A stretch of DNA of 64,000 bases from CATZDY01 sp045599035 (GTDB lineage: Bacteria > Bacillota > Desulfotomaculia > Desulfotomaculales > Desulfocucumaceae), in assembly GCA_045599035.1 (NCBI GenBank), contig JAZRVI010000037.1, positions 1 to 64,000 of the forward strand, written 5' to 3'. A program made the position numbers and the translations under genes. The stretch's first letter is position 1, and every line of letters starts with the position of its first letter. Shown here piece by piece: positions 1-9,158 of the stretch. The notes under the pieces were generated by a model. The model was not told the origin of the DNA. It worked only from the letters and a program-made list of their open reading frames with translations, and did no database searches.

Positions 1-115
1 TCCACAAAAAACTTATCCAAGAGATAAAAATCATCAAAAATCAAGTCTAAAATATCAAAAAGTAGGGTGAATTTATCACTACAAATTACCTAAATCACAA
101 AAATTGATTTCCGTG

Positions 116-180
116 GTGTTTATCGCAATTCATCCCGCCACTTATAGGAGTGAGGGATTTCTTGCTCACGGCGTGTTAAA
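116..180 (-). repeat. IS200/IS605-type end hairpin, copy A
   Basis: A GC-rich imperfect hairpin (CATCCCGCCAC / GTGAGGGAT) lies between GTGTTTATCGCAATT and TTTCTTGCTCACGGCGTGTT. The same 65-base unit recurs inverted at 52312-52376, and its last 23 bases recur at 25787-25809. At 52312 the unit forms the left end of a TnpB-derived element, so this copy is read as a solitary left end whose interior would lie to the left. The rest of 1-247 is AT-rich and shows no gene; an imperfect inverted repeat at about 208-237 lies just past the lysC stop. Confidence 0.6.
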
Positions 181-247
181 AATGGAGTCAAGGTTTAAAA
201 TGGCAAAGCTGACAGCCGAAAAAAGGTCTGCCAGCTATTATTTTTAA

Positions 248-1468
248 TTAATTAATTTTATCCAGGCCAAAATAAGAATGCAGAGTTTTGACGGCCTGGG
301 AGCCAAATTCCTTATTGATGATGCAGGAAACCTTGATTTCTGAGGTGCTGATCATTTCAATATTAATGCCTTCCTGTGCCATACATTTAAACATTCCGGC
401 GGCAATGCCCGGATTGCTGACCATGCCGGCTCCAATAATGGAAATTTTGCTCACATTGTCGGCATAGCTAAAGCCGCTCATTTTAATTTCTTTTTGGATT
501 TTATTTTCAATGCAGTTTAAAGTTCTTTTTAATTCAGTGTTGCTGACGGTAAAGGAAATATCATTATGTCCGTTTTGGACAGCACTTTGAATAATCATGT
601 CCACATTAATATTATCTTCGGCCAGCATTCCAAAAATAGTAGCTGCGATTCCGGGGACATCTTCCACATCAAACAGTCCAATTTTGGCTACATCTTTATC
701 CAAAGCTACTCCGGTAATAATTAAATCCTTTTCCATGTCGGTTTCCTCCTTAACAATGGTTCCTTCGTTTTGATTGAAGCTGCTTCTTACATGAATTGGA
801 ATGCCATAAACCTTGGCACATTCGACCGAACGGGGATGCAGAACCCCGGCTCCCAGATTGGCCATTTCCAGCATTTCGTCATAGGTTACGGTGGAAAGCT
901 TGCTGGCTTCCGGCACCAAACGGGGATCGGTGGTATAAACTCCGTCTACATCGGTATAAATTTCGCAGACATCAGCCTGTAAAGCTGCGGCCAAAACTAC
1001 TGCTGAAGTATCAGAGCCGCCCCGACCCAAAGTGCTGATGTCTCCATTGGGGGTCAAACCCTGGAAACCGGCTACCACGACTACTTTTCCTTCGTCCAGT
1101 TCTTTTCTGATCCGGGTTTGATCCACATCAATGACCCGAGCCTTGGAATAAACTGGATTGGTTCGGACTCCGGCCTGGGGTCCGGTCAAGGAAATGGCTT
1201 TTTCACCCATTTCTTGAATGGCCATAGCTACCATGGCAATGGAAACCTGTTCTCCGGTGGATAAAAGCATATCCATTTCCCGCAAGGAAGGATTTTCCGT
1301 AATCTCTCCCATCAGAGTAATTAATTCGTCGGTGGTCTTGCCCATGGCAGAAACTACTACAACTACATCGTTGCCTTGCCGTTTGGTGTTCACGATTCTT
1401 TCGGCTACCCGGCGAATTCGGTCGGGAGAGCCGACGGAAGTTCCTCCAAATTTTTTGACTACTAACAT
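248..1468 (-). CDS. lysC: aspartate kinase
   Basis: Phosphorylates L-aspartate with ATP, the first step towards lysine, threonine and methionine. The kinase signature KFGGTSV is at residues 6-12, the catalytic amino-acid kinase fold runs to about residue 255, and two ACT-type regulatory segments fill the C-terminus (about 265-406), as in monofunctional feedback-inhibited aspartokinases of roughly 400 residues. The ATG has a good ribosome site (GAAGGAG, about 6 bases upstream). It lies 24 bases downstream of hom on the same strand, so the two are very probably cotranscribed. Which amino acid inhibits it cannot be read from the sequence; pairing with hom suggests threonine. No lysine riboswitch was seen in the short leader. 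Confidence 0.96.
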   Translation of the reverse strand: MLVVKKFGGTSVGSPDRIRRVAERIVNTKRQGNDVVVVVSAMGKTTDELITLMGEITENPSLREMDMLLSTGEQVSIAMVAMAIQEMGEKAISLTGPQAGVRTNPVYSKARVIDVDQTRIRKELDEGKVVVVAGFQGLTPNGDISTLGRGGSDTSAVVLAAALQADVCEIYTDVDGVYTTDPRLVPEASKLSTVTYDEMLEMANLGAGVLHPRSVECAKVYGIPIHVRSSFNQNEGTIVKEETDMEKDLIITGVALDKDVAKIGLFDVEDVPGIAATIFGMLAEDNINVDMIIQSAVQNGHNDISFTVSNTELKRTLNCIENKIQKEIKMSGFSYADNVSKISIIGAGMVSNPGIAAGMFKCMAQEGINIEMISTSEIKVSCIINKEFGSQAVKTLHSYFGLDKIN

Positions 1469-1492
1469 TGCGTTTCTCCTTCTTTATCAAAA

Positions 1493-2770
1493 TCAGCTTT
1501 CTTCTACTCGAATAATATTCCCAATGGCAGCTACTGTTGAGAGCTGTTCCAGCATCTTCAAAGCATTTTGCAGATTTTCTTCCTTGACCCGGTGGGTAAT
1601 CATGACAATTTCAGCCTGTCCATCCTCCCGATCCTTTTGCAGAACCGAGGCCAGACTGACTTCCTTGTCGCCCAGCACATAGGCAATGGAAGCCAAAACT
1701 CCGGGTTTATCCACCGCCAGCAGGCGAATAAAATACTGGCTTTCAATTTGGCCAATGGATTTAAGCGGCTTATGGTCATAGCAGCTGCAAAAGCTGGTAT
1801 TAATTCCGGCCAGACGGTTTCGGGCAGCCTGAATTAAATCTCCGACCACAGCACTGGCGGTGGGTAATTCTCCGGCTCCCTGGCCATAAAACATGGTTTC
1901 GCCTACGGCATCACCCTGCACATAAATGGCATTGTTCACTCCATTGACAGCAGCCAAAGGGTGATTTTGAGGAATGAAACAGGGATGAACCCGTACTTCA
2001 ATGCCTTCTTCGCTTTCTTTGGCAATGGCCAAAAGCTTGACGGTATAATTAAATTCCTGGGCATAGGCCATATCCCTGGCGGAAATTTGGGTAATACCTT
2101 CGACATAAACATCGGAAAACTTAACCCGGCTGTTAAAAGCAATTGAGGCCAAAATGGCCAATTTGCGGGCTGCGTCCCAACCTTCCACATCAGCTGCCGG
2201 ATCGGATTCGGCATAACCTTTTGCCTGAGCTTCGGCCAGCACTGCGGCAAAATCAGAGCCTTCAGCGGCCATTTTACTGAGCATATAATTAGTGGTGCCG
2301 TTAATAATTCCCATAATACTTTCTATTTCATTGGCCAGCAGGGAATTTTTGAGTGAATTAATAATGGGGATTCCTCCCCCCACGCTGGCCTCAAAAAATA
2401 AATCACAATGGCTGGCTTTGGCCTGGGCAAAGAGTTCTTCCCCATGTTCGGCAATTAAGTCCTTGTTGGCTGTAACCACGCTTTTACCGTTTTGCAAAGC
2501 CTGCAAAACATATTCCCGGGCAGGAGAAAGTCCGCCCAAAACTTCTACAATTAAATCAATTTCTGGATTGGCCAAAATATCTTCGGCCTGACTGGTCAGC
2601 AGCTTGGCAGGCACATCAATTCCTCTGTTTCTTTGAGGATCCTTAACCAAAATGCGAGCTACTTGCAGGGAAGCTCCTGCTTTTAGGGTCAGCTTGTTTT
2701 TTTGCAGAATTTTATAAACTCCTTGGCCAACCGTACCCAGTCCCAATAGTCCTATTTTTAGTTCTGACAA
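1493..2770 (-). CDS. hom: homoserine dehydrogenase
   Basis: Reduces aspartate semialdehyde to homoserine with NAD(P)H. The N-terminal nucleotide-binding loop is GLGTVG (residues 10-15), the family motif NGTTNYML follows near residue 160, and a C-terminal ACT domain (about 345-425) gives the usual 425-residue regulated form. The start is TTG at 2770, preceded by AAGGAGAG at about 10 bases; no better start is in frame. It is first in a hom-lysC operon and is divergent from the small HTH gene at 2944, so the 173-base gap between them must hold promoters for both. Threonine feedback is expected from the family, not shown here. Confidence 0.96.
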   Translation of the reverse strand: MSELKIGLLGLGTVGQGVYKILQKNKLTLKAGASLQVARILVKDPQRNRGIDVPAKLLTSQAEDILANPEIDLIVEVLGGLSPAREYVLQALQNGKSVVTANKDLIAEHGEELFAQAKASHCDLFFEASVGGGIPIINSLKNSLLANEIESIMGIINGTTNYMLSKMAAEGSDFAAVLAEAQAKGYAESDPAADVEGWDAARKLAILASIAFNSRVKFSDVYVEGITQISARDMAYAQEFNYTVKLLAIAKESEEGIEVRVHPCFIPQNHPLAAVNGVNNAIYVQGDAVGETMFYGQGAGELPTASAVVGDLIQAARNRLAGINTSFCSCYDHKPLKSIGQIESQYFIRLLAVDKPGVLASIAYVLGDKEVSLASVLQKDREDGQAEIVMITHRVKEENLQNALKMLEQLSTVAAIGNIIRVEES

Positions 2771-2943
2771 AGGTAAGACACTCTCCTTAACCTGACAAAT
2801 ACCGTTTTTTTTATTTTAGCTTTATCTGGGCTTAATTACAATCTTTTTTTGCGGCCAAAAAGGGAAAATTGTAGTTGAAACGATTTTGCATAAGCTGGGT
2901 GGGAAAAGAGCAGACTAAAGAAAAAAAGGAGGAGGGGTTGAAC

Positions 2944-3162
2944 ATGGAAATAAACAATCATGTTCCCTGGAGCAGTCAGCCCAGCCTGAAAAGTCAGGCG
3001 GAAGAGTGGGGGGTTAATTATGAACAATTGCTGGCTGGCCTGGGAAAAAATCAAAGCGACGAACAGTTAGCCGAAAAGCTGCAATGTTCTCTTCTGGCAA
3101 TACAAAGCCTGCGGGAGCATTTTGAGCATTATGGTCTGGATTCGGTGGAAGGGCAGGATTAA
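2944..3162 (+). CDS. small helix-turn-helix protein
   Basis: A 72-residue soluble protein. The ATG at 2944 is chosen because it follows a strong ribosome site (AAAGGAGGAGGG, about 6 bases away); the frame is open further upstream but without such a signal. The segment SDEQLAEKLQCSLLAIQSLR resembles a sigma-70 region 4/transposase-like HTH, with the C-terminal HFEHYGLDS as a helical tail. Short proteins of this kind occur in clostridial genomes, but I know no assigned function. It converges on sigG, with 101 bases between them, and is divergent from hom. DNA binding is inferred only from the HTH pattern. Confidence 0.75.
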   Translation: MEINNHVPWSSQPSLKSQAEEWGVNYEQLLAGLGKNQSDEQLAEKLQCSLLAIQSLREHFEHYGLDSVEGQD

Positions 3163-3263
3163 CATTTGTCGGCCTTAGTCGGCCGAATGCTTTGAGTTTG
3201 AAGCAGCTAACTAAAAAACAAGTTTTTTTAACTGGACAAAGGTCAAGCTTCGTCCAGCTCCAA

Positions 3264-4040
3264 TTATAAATATTTTCGCATTTGCCCCAGGGCAGCTTTT
3301 TCCAGGCGGGAAACCTGAGCCTGAGAAATGCCGATTTCTTCGGAAACCTCCATTTGAGTTCGGCCTTCAAAAAAACGCAGGGACAAAATATGCTTTTCCC
3401 GTTCGTTTAATTTATCCAACGCATCTTTAATGGCAATGTCCTCCAGCCAATATTTATCCAGGTTCTTTTCATCTTTAATTTGATCTACTACATAAACCGG
3501 ATCTCCGCCGTCATTAAAAATTGGCTCGAACAAGGATATCGGATCTGAAATGGCATCCAGAGCAAAAACCACCTCCTCCCGGGGCAGCTTTAATTCGGTG
3601 GCAATCTCGGCCACTGTAGGTTCCCGAGAAAAGCGACTGGCCAGCCGATCCCGCATTTGCAGGGCTTTGTAAGCTACATCTCTCAAGGAACGGCTAACTC
3701 GAATTGGGTTGTTGTCTCGCAGATAACGCCGGATTTCTCCAATAATCATGGGTACGGCATAGGTGGAAAACCGTACATTCTGGCCTAAATCAAAATTATC
3801 AATGGATTTAATCAGTCCAATGCAGCCAACCTGAAAAAGATCATCCACCGATTCGCCCCGGTTGCTGAAGCGTTGAATCACGCTTAAAACCAAGCGTAAA
3901 TTACCGTTAATCAGCTTTTGCCGAGCCTGCGGATCTTTTTGGCTTTGCATGGCCAAAAAAAGCTGGTGCATTTCTTCCGCTTTTAAAACCGGAAGCTTGG
4001 AGGTATTTACCCCGCAAATTTCTACCTTGTTTAAGGCCAT
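3264..4040 (-). CDS. sigG: RNA polymerase sporulation sigma factor SigG
   Basis: Late forespore-specific sigma factor that switches on germination receptors, spore DNA-protecting proteins and related genes. The N-terminus (NKVEICGVNTSKLPVL) is diagnostic for SigG as opposed to SigF. Region 2 (DDLFQVGCIGLIKSIDNFD, RFSTYAVPMIIGEIRRYLRD) and a region 4 HTH (MEVSEEIGISQAQVSRLEK) are intact; 258 residues is the normal length. The ATG follows GAAGGAGG at about 7 bases. A sigma-F/G-like promoter lies just upstream (4079-4108), consistent with known activation by SigF and self-activation. In Bacillus sigG follows spoIIGA-sigE; those genes are not seen here. Confidence 0.97.
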   Translation of the reverse strand: MALNKVEICGVNTSKLPVLKAEEMHQLFLAMQSQKDPQARQKLINGNLRLVLSVIQRFSNRGESVDDLFQVGCIGLIKSIDNFDLGQNVRFSTYAVPMIIGEIRRYLRDNNPIRVSRSLRDVAYKALQMRDRLASRFSREPTVAEIATELKLPREEVVFALDAISDPISLFEPIFNDGGDPVYVVDQIKDEKNLDKYWLEDIAIKDALDKLNEREKHILSLRFFEGRTQMEVSEEIGISQAQVSRLEKAALGQMRKYL

Positions 4041-4078
4041 TCTACGACCTCCTTCAAAAGGTTTAATCAGGTCGTTTT

Positions 4079-4108
4079 AATTATTGCCGGGTAAATGTCC
4101 CTTTATAC
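4079..4108 (-). promoter_or_regulatory. sigma-F/sigma-G-type promoter of sigG
   Basis: On the minus strand GTATA (4108-4104) and GGCAATAATT (4088-4079) are separated by 15 bases. These fit the forespore consensus (-35 GYATA, -10 GGnnAnAnT). The -10 ends 38 bases before the sigG ATG. No sigma-A boxes were seen in the same gap. Confidence 0.6.
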
Positions 4109-4150
4109 CTGCCAAAAAAAGTTAGCAGGGAGGGTTGATTTCAGCAAATA

Positions 4151-4181
4151 AAAAAATAGAGAGCTTTATGCTCTCTATTTT

Positions 4182-4182
<1 letters not shown>
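4151..4182 (-). terminator. intrinsic terminator after tRNA-Arg
   Basis: A perfect 9-base-pair stem ATAGAGAGC/GCTCTCTAT with a 5-base loop, flanked by A and T runs, so it could stop transcription from both sides. It begins directly at the 3' end of the tRNA gene. Confidence 0.85.
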
Positions 4183-4258
<76 letters not shown>

Positions 4259-4472
4259 AATTTTTCAGGACAAAAATTATTGTAGCAGAAATTTGGCTCT
4301 AAGTCAAGAAAACTTTCAAAAAAAATGCAGACTTATGTGCAGGTTTACAATTGATGTGTTACATAGATTCATCACACAGTAACGGAGGCAGATCCTACTT
4401 TTTTGCAGCAGCATTGATTGTGCTTGAGGCTATGCAGTATGGTAATCACGGGTCCGTTACCCGGAAATTTAG
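4259..4472. other. intergenic region, no gene seen
   Basis: This 214-base stretch precedes the TnpB-derived repeat at 4473; together they make the 476 gene-free bases between tRNA-Arg and ilvA. It contains the small inverted repeat GGGTCCGTTACCCGG (about 4450-4463), directly next to the repeat end, in the position where an omegaRNA guide segment would lie. No coding sequence or RNA gene is convincing. Confidence 0.5.
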
Positions 4473-4694
4473 GTGAACTACTCGGCAAGAAATTACCGAG
4501 CTTCTTGCTTCAGCCACTACTGCTTGGCTAACATAATCGTTAGCTCAAGTCTTACACAATGTCCGCAAGCGTTAGGTTCGGTTGATCCCCAGCCTACCAT
4601 TTATTTGAGTGTATCATATTTTGATGCCTTGTGCAAGACAGACAAAAAAATAGGCGTTTATCTCGGCTTTGAAAAACCGAGTTTCCTCGCACCA
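4473..4694 (-). mobile_element. TnpB-less IS605-type derivative with omegaRNA-like scaffold, copy 1
   Basis: A 222-base element nearly identical to 25073-25300. Read on the minus strand it has a left end with hairpin ACTCGGTTTTTCAAAGCCGAG, promoter-like boxes TTGCAC and TACACT 17 bases apart, a short frame ending GWGSTEPNACGHCVRLELT that matches the tail of IS605-type TnpB proteins as I remember them, and a final hairpin GCTCGGTAATTTCTTGCCGAG followed by TAGTTCAC. The tnpB body is missing. The same join of left and right ends in both copies points to spread as a miniature element. The next 20 bases on that strand, in the guide position, are CTAAATTTCCGGGTAACGGA. Confidence 0.7.
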
Positions 4695-4726
4695 AAATTA
4701 GCCGTTGCCTGTTTAAGCAACGGCTT
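4695..4726 (-). terminator. intrinsic terminator of ilvA
   Basis: A 9-base-pair stem AGCCGTTGC/GCAACGGCT with a short loop lies 9 bases beyond the ilvA stop. On the minus strand it is followed by TAATTTT. It abuts the mobile element on its left. Confidence 0.7.
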
Positions 4727-4734
4727 AAATATTT

Positions 4735-5952
4735 CTAAATGTTAGTCTGCACCACCTGCGGTTTATAGCCAGTATTCTGCAAGGCCTGGACAATCCGCCG
4801 TTTATGCTCATGTCCAAAGGCTTCCAAAGTAATTTTCAATTCCACCTCGGCATTGCGGTTGATGCTGACAAACTGGTTATGCTCCAATTTAACCACATTA
4901 CCCTGCTGACCGGCAATTACTTCCGATACCTTGACCAATTCCCCTGGTTTATCCGGCAGGAGAACCGAAACCGTAAAGATCCGTCCCCGCTGAATCAGGC
5001 CATGCTGAAGCATGGAGGACATAGTAATAATATCCATATTGCCTCCGCTGATAATCGCAACCACCTTTTTGCTTTTAAACTTGAGCTGCTTTAAGGCAGC
5101 CACGGTCAGCAGGCCGGAATTTTCAGCCACCATTTTGTGATTTTCCACCATATCCAAAAAAGCCCCGATCAATTCGTCGTCCTGCACCGTAATAATATCA
5201 TCCAAATTCTTTTGGATATAGGGGAAAATTTTGCTGCCTGGCGTTTTAACCGCCGTCCCGTCAGCAATGGTGGTAGCTGCTGGCAGGGTAATCACCTGAC
5301 CCGCCTTTAAGGACTCCTGCATACAATTGGCTCCAACCGGCTCCACTCCGATTATCTTAATATTGGGGTTTAAAGATTTGGCCAAAGTGCTGACCCCAGC
5401 CGCCAAACCACCGCCCCCAATGGGTACTAGGATATAATCCACCGTCGGTAATTCCTTAATAATTTCCATGGTAATGGAGCCTTGACCGGCGGCAATATCC
5501 AAATCGTCAAAAGGATGAACGAAGGTATAGCCTTGTTCTGCGGCCAGGCGTTTGGCTTCTTCATAGGCATCATCATAAACATCCCCATGCAGAACCACTT
5601 CAGCTCCATAGCTTTTGGTGCGATTAACCTTCATTAAAGGAGTAACCGTAGGCATAACAATGACTGCCTTCACCCCATATAATTGAGCAGCATAAGCCAC
5701 CCCCTGAGCATGATTGCCGGCCGAAGCCGTAATCAGTCCTTTTTTCCGCAAGTCCTCCGACAAAGTGCTGATTTTATAATAAGCACCCCGTACCTTATAA
5801 GCCCCAGTAAGCTGCATATTTTCCGGCTTTAAATAGACCTTATTGCCGCATTGTTCACTCAAATAATCACTATAGATTAATTTAGTCTGCAAGGTAACCT
5901 TTTGAACAATTTCCGAAGCTTCTTCAAATTTAGCCAAACTCAGCTCTTCCAT
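4735..5952 (-). CDS. ilvA: threonine ammonia-lyase (threonine dehydratase)
   Basis: A PLP enzyme converting threonine to 2-oxobutyrate and ammonia, the entry to isoleucine synthesis or threonine catabolism. The PLP-binding lysine is K53 in LTGAYKVRGA, and a glycine loop (GGGGLAAG) binds the cofactor phosphate near residue 180. After the catalytic fold (about 1-320) there is one ACT-like domain (about 325-405), giving the 400-residue form common in clostridia rather than the 510-residue E. coli IlvA with two regulatory repeats. ATG follows AAAGGA. It is a single-gene unit with its own terminator (4695-4726). The symbol could equally be tdcB; the regulatory tail favours a feedback-regulated enzyme. 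Confidence 0.93.
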   Translation of the reverse strand: MEELSLAKFEEASEIVQKVTLQTKLIYSDYLSEQCGNKVYLKPENMQLTGAYKVRGAYYKISTLSEDLRKKGLITASAGNHAQGVAYAAQLYGVKAVIVMPTVTPLMKVNRTKSYGAEVVLHGDVYDDAYEEAKRLAAEQGYTFVHPFDDLDIAAGQGSITMEIIKELPTVDYILVPIGGGGLAAGVSTLAKSLNPNIKIIGVEPVGANCMQESLKAGQVITLPAATTIADGTAVKTPGSKIFPYIQKNLDDIITVQDDELIGAFLDMVENHKMVAENSGLLTVAALKQLKFKSKKVVAIISGGNMDIITMSSMLQHGLIQRGRIFTVSVLLPDKPGELVKVSEVIAGQQGNVVKLEHNQFVSINRNAEVELKITLEAFGHEHKRRIVQALQNTGYKPQVVQTNI

Positions 5953-6102
5953 TTTAAATCCTTTCTTTGATTCAGGGGGAGTGATTCGCCCATTTAATTT
6001 TCCTAAATTATAGTTGATCCAGCAAGCCTATGCAAGCTAAAACAATCAGACAAAAGGGAATTTTTTCGATTTACTTCTTTAATCTTTTTAAATCAGGCTG
6101 CT

Positions 6103-6148
6103 CAAAAAAGCCAAGGGGCGATTTCCAGTTATCAGGAAATCGCCCCTT
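6103..6148 (-). terminator. intrinsic terminator of the nuo operon
   Basis: A 13-to-14-base-pair stem AAGGGGCGATTTCC/GGAAATCGCCCCTT with an 8-base loop starts 15 bases past the nuoN stop. On the minus strand the arm is followed by GGCTTTTTTGAG. It is the strongest terminator on this side of the operon. Confidence 0.88.
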
Positions 6149-6162
6149 TATACTTTTAAAAA

Positions 6163-7605
6163 TTAGAAGAAAAAGAAGGAATGAGCTGCTGTGTTAACTA
6201 CTTCTGCAATCGGTCCCGGATAAACTCCCATAAAGACGGTAGCCACAATAACAATAACCAGGGTCAAGGCCACAGCCGAGGGCAGTTTAATGTTTTCGCT
6301 GCCTTCCGGCGGATTATCTCTATACATCACCAGAACTACCCGCAGATAGTAGTAAACCGAGATCATGCTGATAATCATACCTACAAAGGCCAGCCACAGA
6401 TAGTTGTCAATAATACTGCTGAACAGATAGAACTTACCGGCAAAACCAGCCAAAGGCGGAATCCCGGCCATGGAAAGCAGCATAATCAACATGGTGGCCG
6501 CCATCAAAGGCGAGCGTTGAGCTAAACCAGCATAATCCTTGATTTCATCGCTGCCGATTTTATTATAAACCATAGCAGCTACTGTAAAGGCTCCCACTGT
6601 AGCAAAAACATATAAGAAGGCATAAAACATCATGCCTTTAATCCCGGCTTCCGAAGCGGCCACCAAACCAACCAGCATATAACCGGCCTGAGCAATACTG
6701 GAGAAAGCCAGCATTCTTTTGATATTGGTTTGAGGAATAGCCACCAAATTACCCACTACCATAGTGATGGCAGCCAGAATAGCAATTAACAAGGTCCAGG
6801 TTTCAGTCATGCCGCCAAAGGCTTCCAGGAAAACCCGAATCACAATGGCCAAAGAAGCGGCCTTGGAACCCACCGCCAAGAATGAAGTAATCGGCGTGGG
6901 GGCTCCTTCATAAACATCAGGAGTCCACATATGGAAGGGAACCAGGGAAACCTTGAAGCCAAAACCGGCAAGCAGCATGGCCAGCCCCAAAATCAATACC
7001 GGCGAACCGGTCAGGCCGCCCAGCTCGGTTACCTTAACCAGAATATCCGTAAACAGGAAACTGCCGCAAACCCCATAAATCAAGCTGATACCATACAGCA
7101 AAATGGCTGAAGATATTGAAGCCAGGAGCAGATACTTAACTCCGGATTCTACTGATTTGGCTTCCGAACGCCGGAAACAAACCAGAATAATAAAGGAAAT
7201 ACTCATTAATTCCAAACCCAGATATAAGGTAATAAAGTCCCCGGCCGAAGCCATAACACACATACCCAAAGTAGCAAAGGTCAAAATGCTGTAATATTCA
7301 CTTTGCTTGCCAATTTGCTGATCCACAAAACGCATGGAACCCAAGACCACCAGAATGGCCGCAGTCAGGCAGGTAATTTTGAAGAACATGGCAAAATTAT
7401 CGCACAGGAAAATCCCGTTGGCAGTATCCGCCGGAGTTTTCCAGCCGCTGATTTCCATGCCCAATACCACCATCAAATAAAGAGCGGTAAACCAGCCAAA
7501 TCCCTGCCGGGAGCTTTTGGGAACAATTAATCCGAAAACCAGCAGCATTAAGCCCAAAACCGCCAAAGCAATTTCCGGTAAAATCAAATAAAAATCAATT
7601 TGCAT
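6163..7605 (-). CDS. nuoN: NADH-quinone oxidoreductase-like subunit N
   Basis: An antiporter-like membrane subunit of complex I, about 14 predicted helices in 480 residues, part of the proton-pumping arm. The conserved antiporter core is recognisable (KVSLVPFHMWTPDVYEGAP, near residue 215, with the buried charged residues of the family). It is the last gene of the operon and begins at the base that ends nuoM (the final base of the TAA is also the first base of the next start region), which implies translational coupling. A strong terminator follows. Confidence 0.95.
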   Translation of the reverse strand: MQIDFYLILPEIALAVLGLMLLVFGLIVPKSSRQGFGWFTALYLMVVLGMEISGWKTPADTANGIFLCDNFAMFFKITCLTAAILVVLGSMRFVDQQIGKQSEYYSILTFATLGMCVMASAGDFITLYLGLELMSISFIILVCFRRSEAKSVESGVKYLLLASISSAILLYGISLIYGVCGSFLFTDILVKVTELGGLTGSPVLILGLAMLLAGFGFKVSLVPFHMWTPDVYEGAPTPITSFLAVGSKAASLAIVIRVFLEAFGGMTETWTLLIAILAAITMVVGNLVAIPQTNIKRMLAFSSIAQAGYMLVGLVAASEAGIKGMMFYAFLYVFATVGAFTVAAMVYNKIGSDEIKDYAGLAQRSPLMAATMLIMLLSMAGIPPLAGFAGKFYLFSSIIDNYLWLAFVGMIISMISVYYYLRVVLVMYRDNPPEGSENIKLPSAVALTLVIVIVATVFMGVYPGPIAEVVNTAAHSFFFF

Positions 7606-9158
7606 TATAAAGCCCCTCCTCCCTGCAGATAAATATTAATGCCTTCAATCAAAGGTTCGGCTGCACTGTTAATCATATCGAATAACAGGGAAGGGAAGAA
7701 ACCGCCGGCCAGCATAACTATTCCCAGCACGGCCAAAGGCACCAGTTCCGGCCCTTTAATATCCTGCAAATCATCAAATTCCGGACGAGGCGGCCCAAAC
7801 AGAGTATTGGCTCCAGCCCGCAGAACATACAAAGCCCCCAGGATAATCCCGGCAATCCCAGCCACTGCCAATCCGCCATAAATGGAGAAGGAGTTAACAA
7901 AGATTACAAATTCCGGCATAAAGGTAACCAGCCCCGGCAAGCCCAGAGAAGCCATAGCTGCCAGCATAAAGGCTACCGCCAAACGAGGCGTCTGCCGAGC
8001 CAGACCGCCCAAATCGGGAATCCAACGAGTGTGGGTTTTTTCGTAAATAAAACCAATGGTTGAGAAGAACAAAGAGGCCATAACTCCATGTCCAAACATA
8101 TTGGCTATTGCCCCATCAACGCCCAGAACATTCAGACAGGCAATGGACAACATAACATAACCCATATGGCTGACGGAGGAATAACCGATAACATATTTCA
8201 AGTCCTTGACGGCCAAGGCTCCAAAGGCGGCATAAACCACCCCGATAATTCCCAGAATAGCAATATATGGAGCCCAGAATTTAGCTCCCAAAGGCAGGCA
8301 GACCAGAGCAATCTTGATTAACCCATAGCCCCCGATTTTTTTCAGAACCCCGGCGTGAATCATGGAAACCGCCGTCGGAGCCCCGGCATAACCATCCGGC
8401 GACCAGGAGTGGAAAGGCCACATGGAAATCAAAGAACCAAAGCCCACCAGCATCAGAGCAAACAGCCATTTCTGGGTAAAGGGATCCAGATTTTGTCCGG
8501 CTTCCGCCAACTGCACAAAGTTCATAGTGGGGAAACCCCAATATCCTTTGGCTTTCATAAACAAAGCCAAAACTCCAACCAGAAGGAAGGCCGATCCAAT
8601 TAACAGATAAATAGTCAGCTTCATCCCGGCATATTCCTTGGTAACCCGTTTGGTACTACCCCAAATGACTACCATAATATAAATGGGGATAACTACTACT
8701 TCATAGAACAGCAGGAAGATAAATAAGTCATGAGCAATAAAAGTACCGATAACCCCGGCCAGCAGGAAGTTAAACAGAATAAAGAATTCTTTAACCCGTT
8801 CTTTAACATTCCAGGAGGCAAAGACGGCACAAAAACCAATTACGCTGGTCAAAAGCAGCATGGGCAGGCTGATGCCGTCCACGGCCAGGAAATAGGTAAC
8901 CCCCAAATCCTTAATCCAGTCATAACATTCGGCAAATTGATAACCGCCCAGGGCTTTGTCATAGCTAAAGTAGAGGAACAAGGTAATGGCCAGCGAAATA
9001 AAGGTGCCAATGGCGGCAACGCATTTAATCAGCTTGCCTTCTTCCCGAGGAATAAAGACCATAAACAAAGCGGCAACAATCGGAGCCAGCAAAACAATGG
9101 TCAGAAGGTGAAAATCAGCTAAGTGAACGCTGGAAAGTCCGGTTAAAAATTCACTCAT
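7605..9158 (-). CDS. nuoM: NADH-quinone oxidoreductase-like subunit M
   Basis: A second antiporter-like proton-pumping subunit, 517 residues with about 14 membrane helices. The family core LISMWPFHSWSPDGYAGAPTAVSMIHAGVLKK is present around residue 245 (quoted pieces: WPFHSWSPDGYAGAPTAV), including the lysine used in proton transfer. It overlaps nuoL by a single base and nuoN by a single base, typical of a tightly coupled membrane module. Confidence 0.95.
   Translation of the reverse strand: MSEFLTGLSSVHLADFHLLTIVLLAPIVAALFMVFIPREEGKLIKCVAAIGTFISLAITLFLYFSYDKALGGYQFAECYDWIKDLGVTYFLAVDGISLPMLLLTSVIGFCAVFASWNVKERVKEFFILFNFLLAGVIGTFIAHDLFIFLLFYEVVVIPIYIMVVIWGSTKRVTKEYAGMKLTIYLLIGSAFLLVGVLALFMKAKGYWGFPTMNFVQLAEAGQNLDPFTQKWLFALMLVGFGSLISMWPFHSWSPDGYAGAPTAVSMIHAGVLKKIGGYGLIKIALVCLPLGAKFWAPYIAILGIIGVVYAAFGALAVKDLKYVIGYSSVSHMGYVMLSIACLNVLGVDGAIANMFGHGVMASLFFSTIGFIYEKTHTRWIPDLGGLARQTPRLAVAFMLAAMASLGLPGLVTFMPEFVIFVNSFSIYGGLAVAGIAGIILGALYVLRAGANTLFGPPRPEFDDLQDIKGPELVPLAVLGIVMLAGGFFPSLLFDMINSAAEPLIEGINIYLQGGGAL

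Noticed and set aside
208..237. A terminator of lysC
   Set aside because: The inverted repeat is imperfect and the T-rich flank lies on the wrong side for the minus-strand gene.
4473..4745. A 90-residue plus-strand open frame
   Set aside because: It runs antisense through the mobile-element repeat and the ilvA terminator, has no ribosome site, and its frame is not shared with the copy at 25073.
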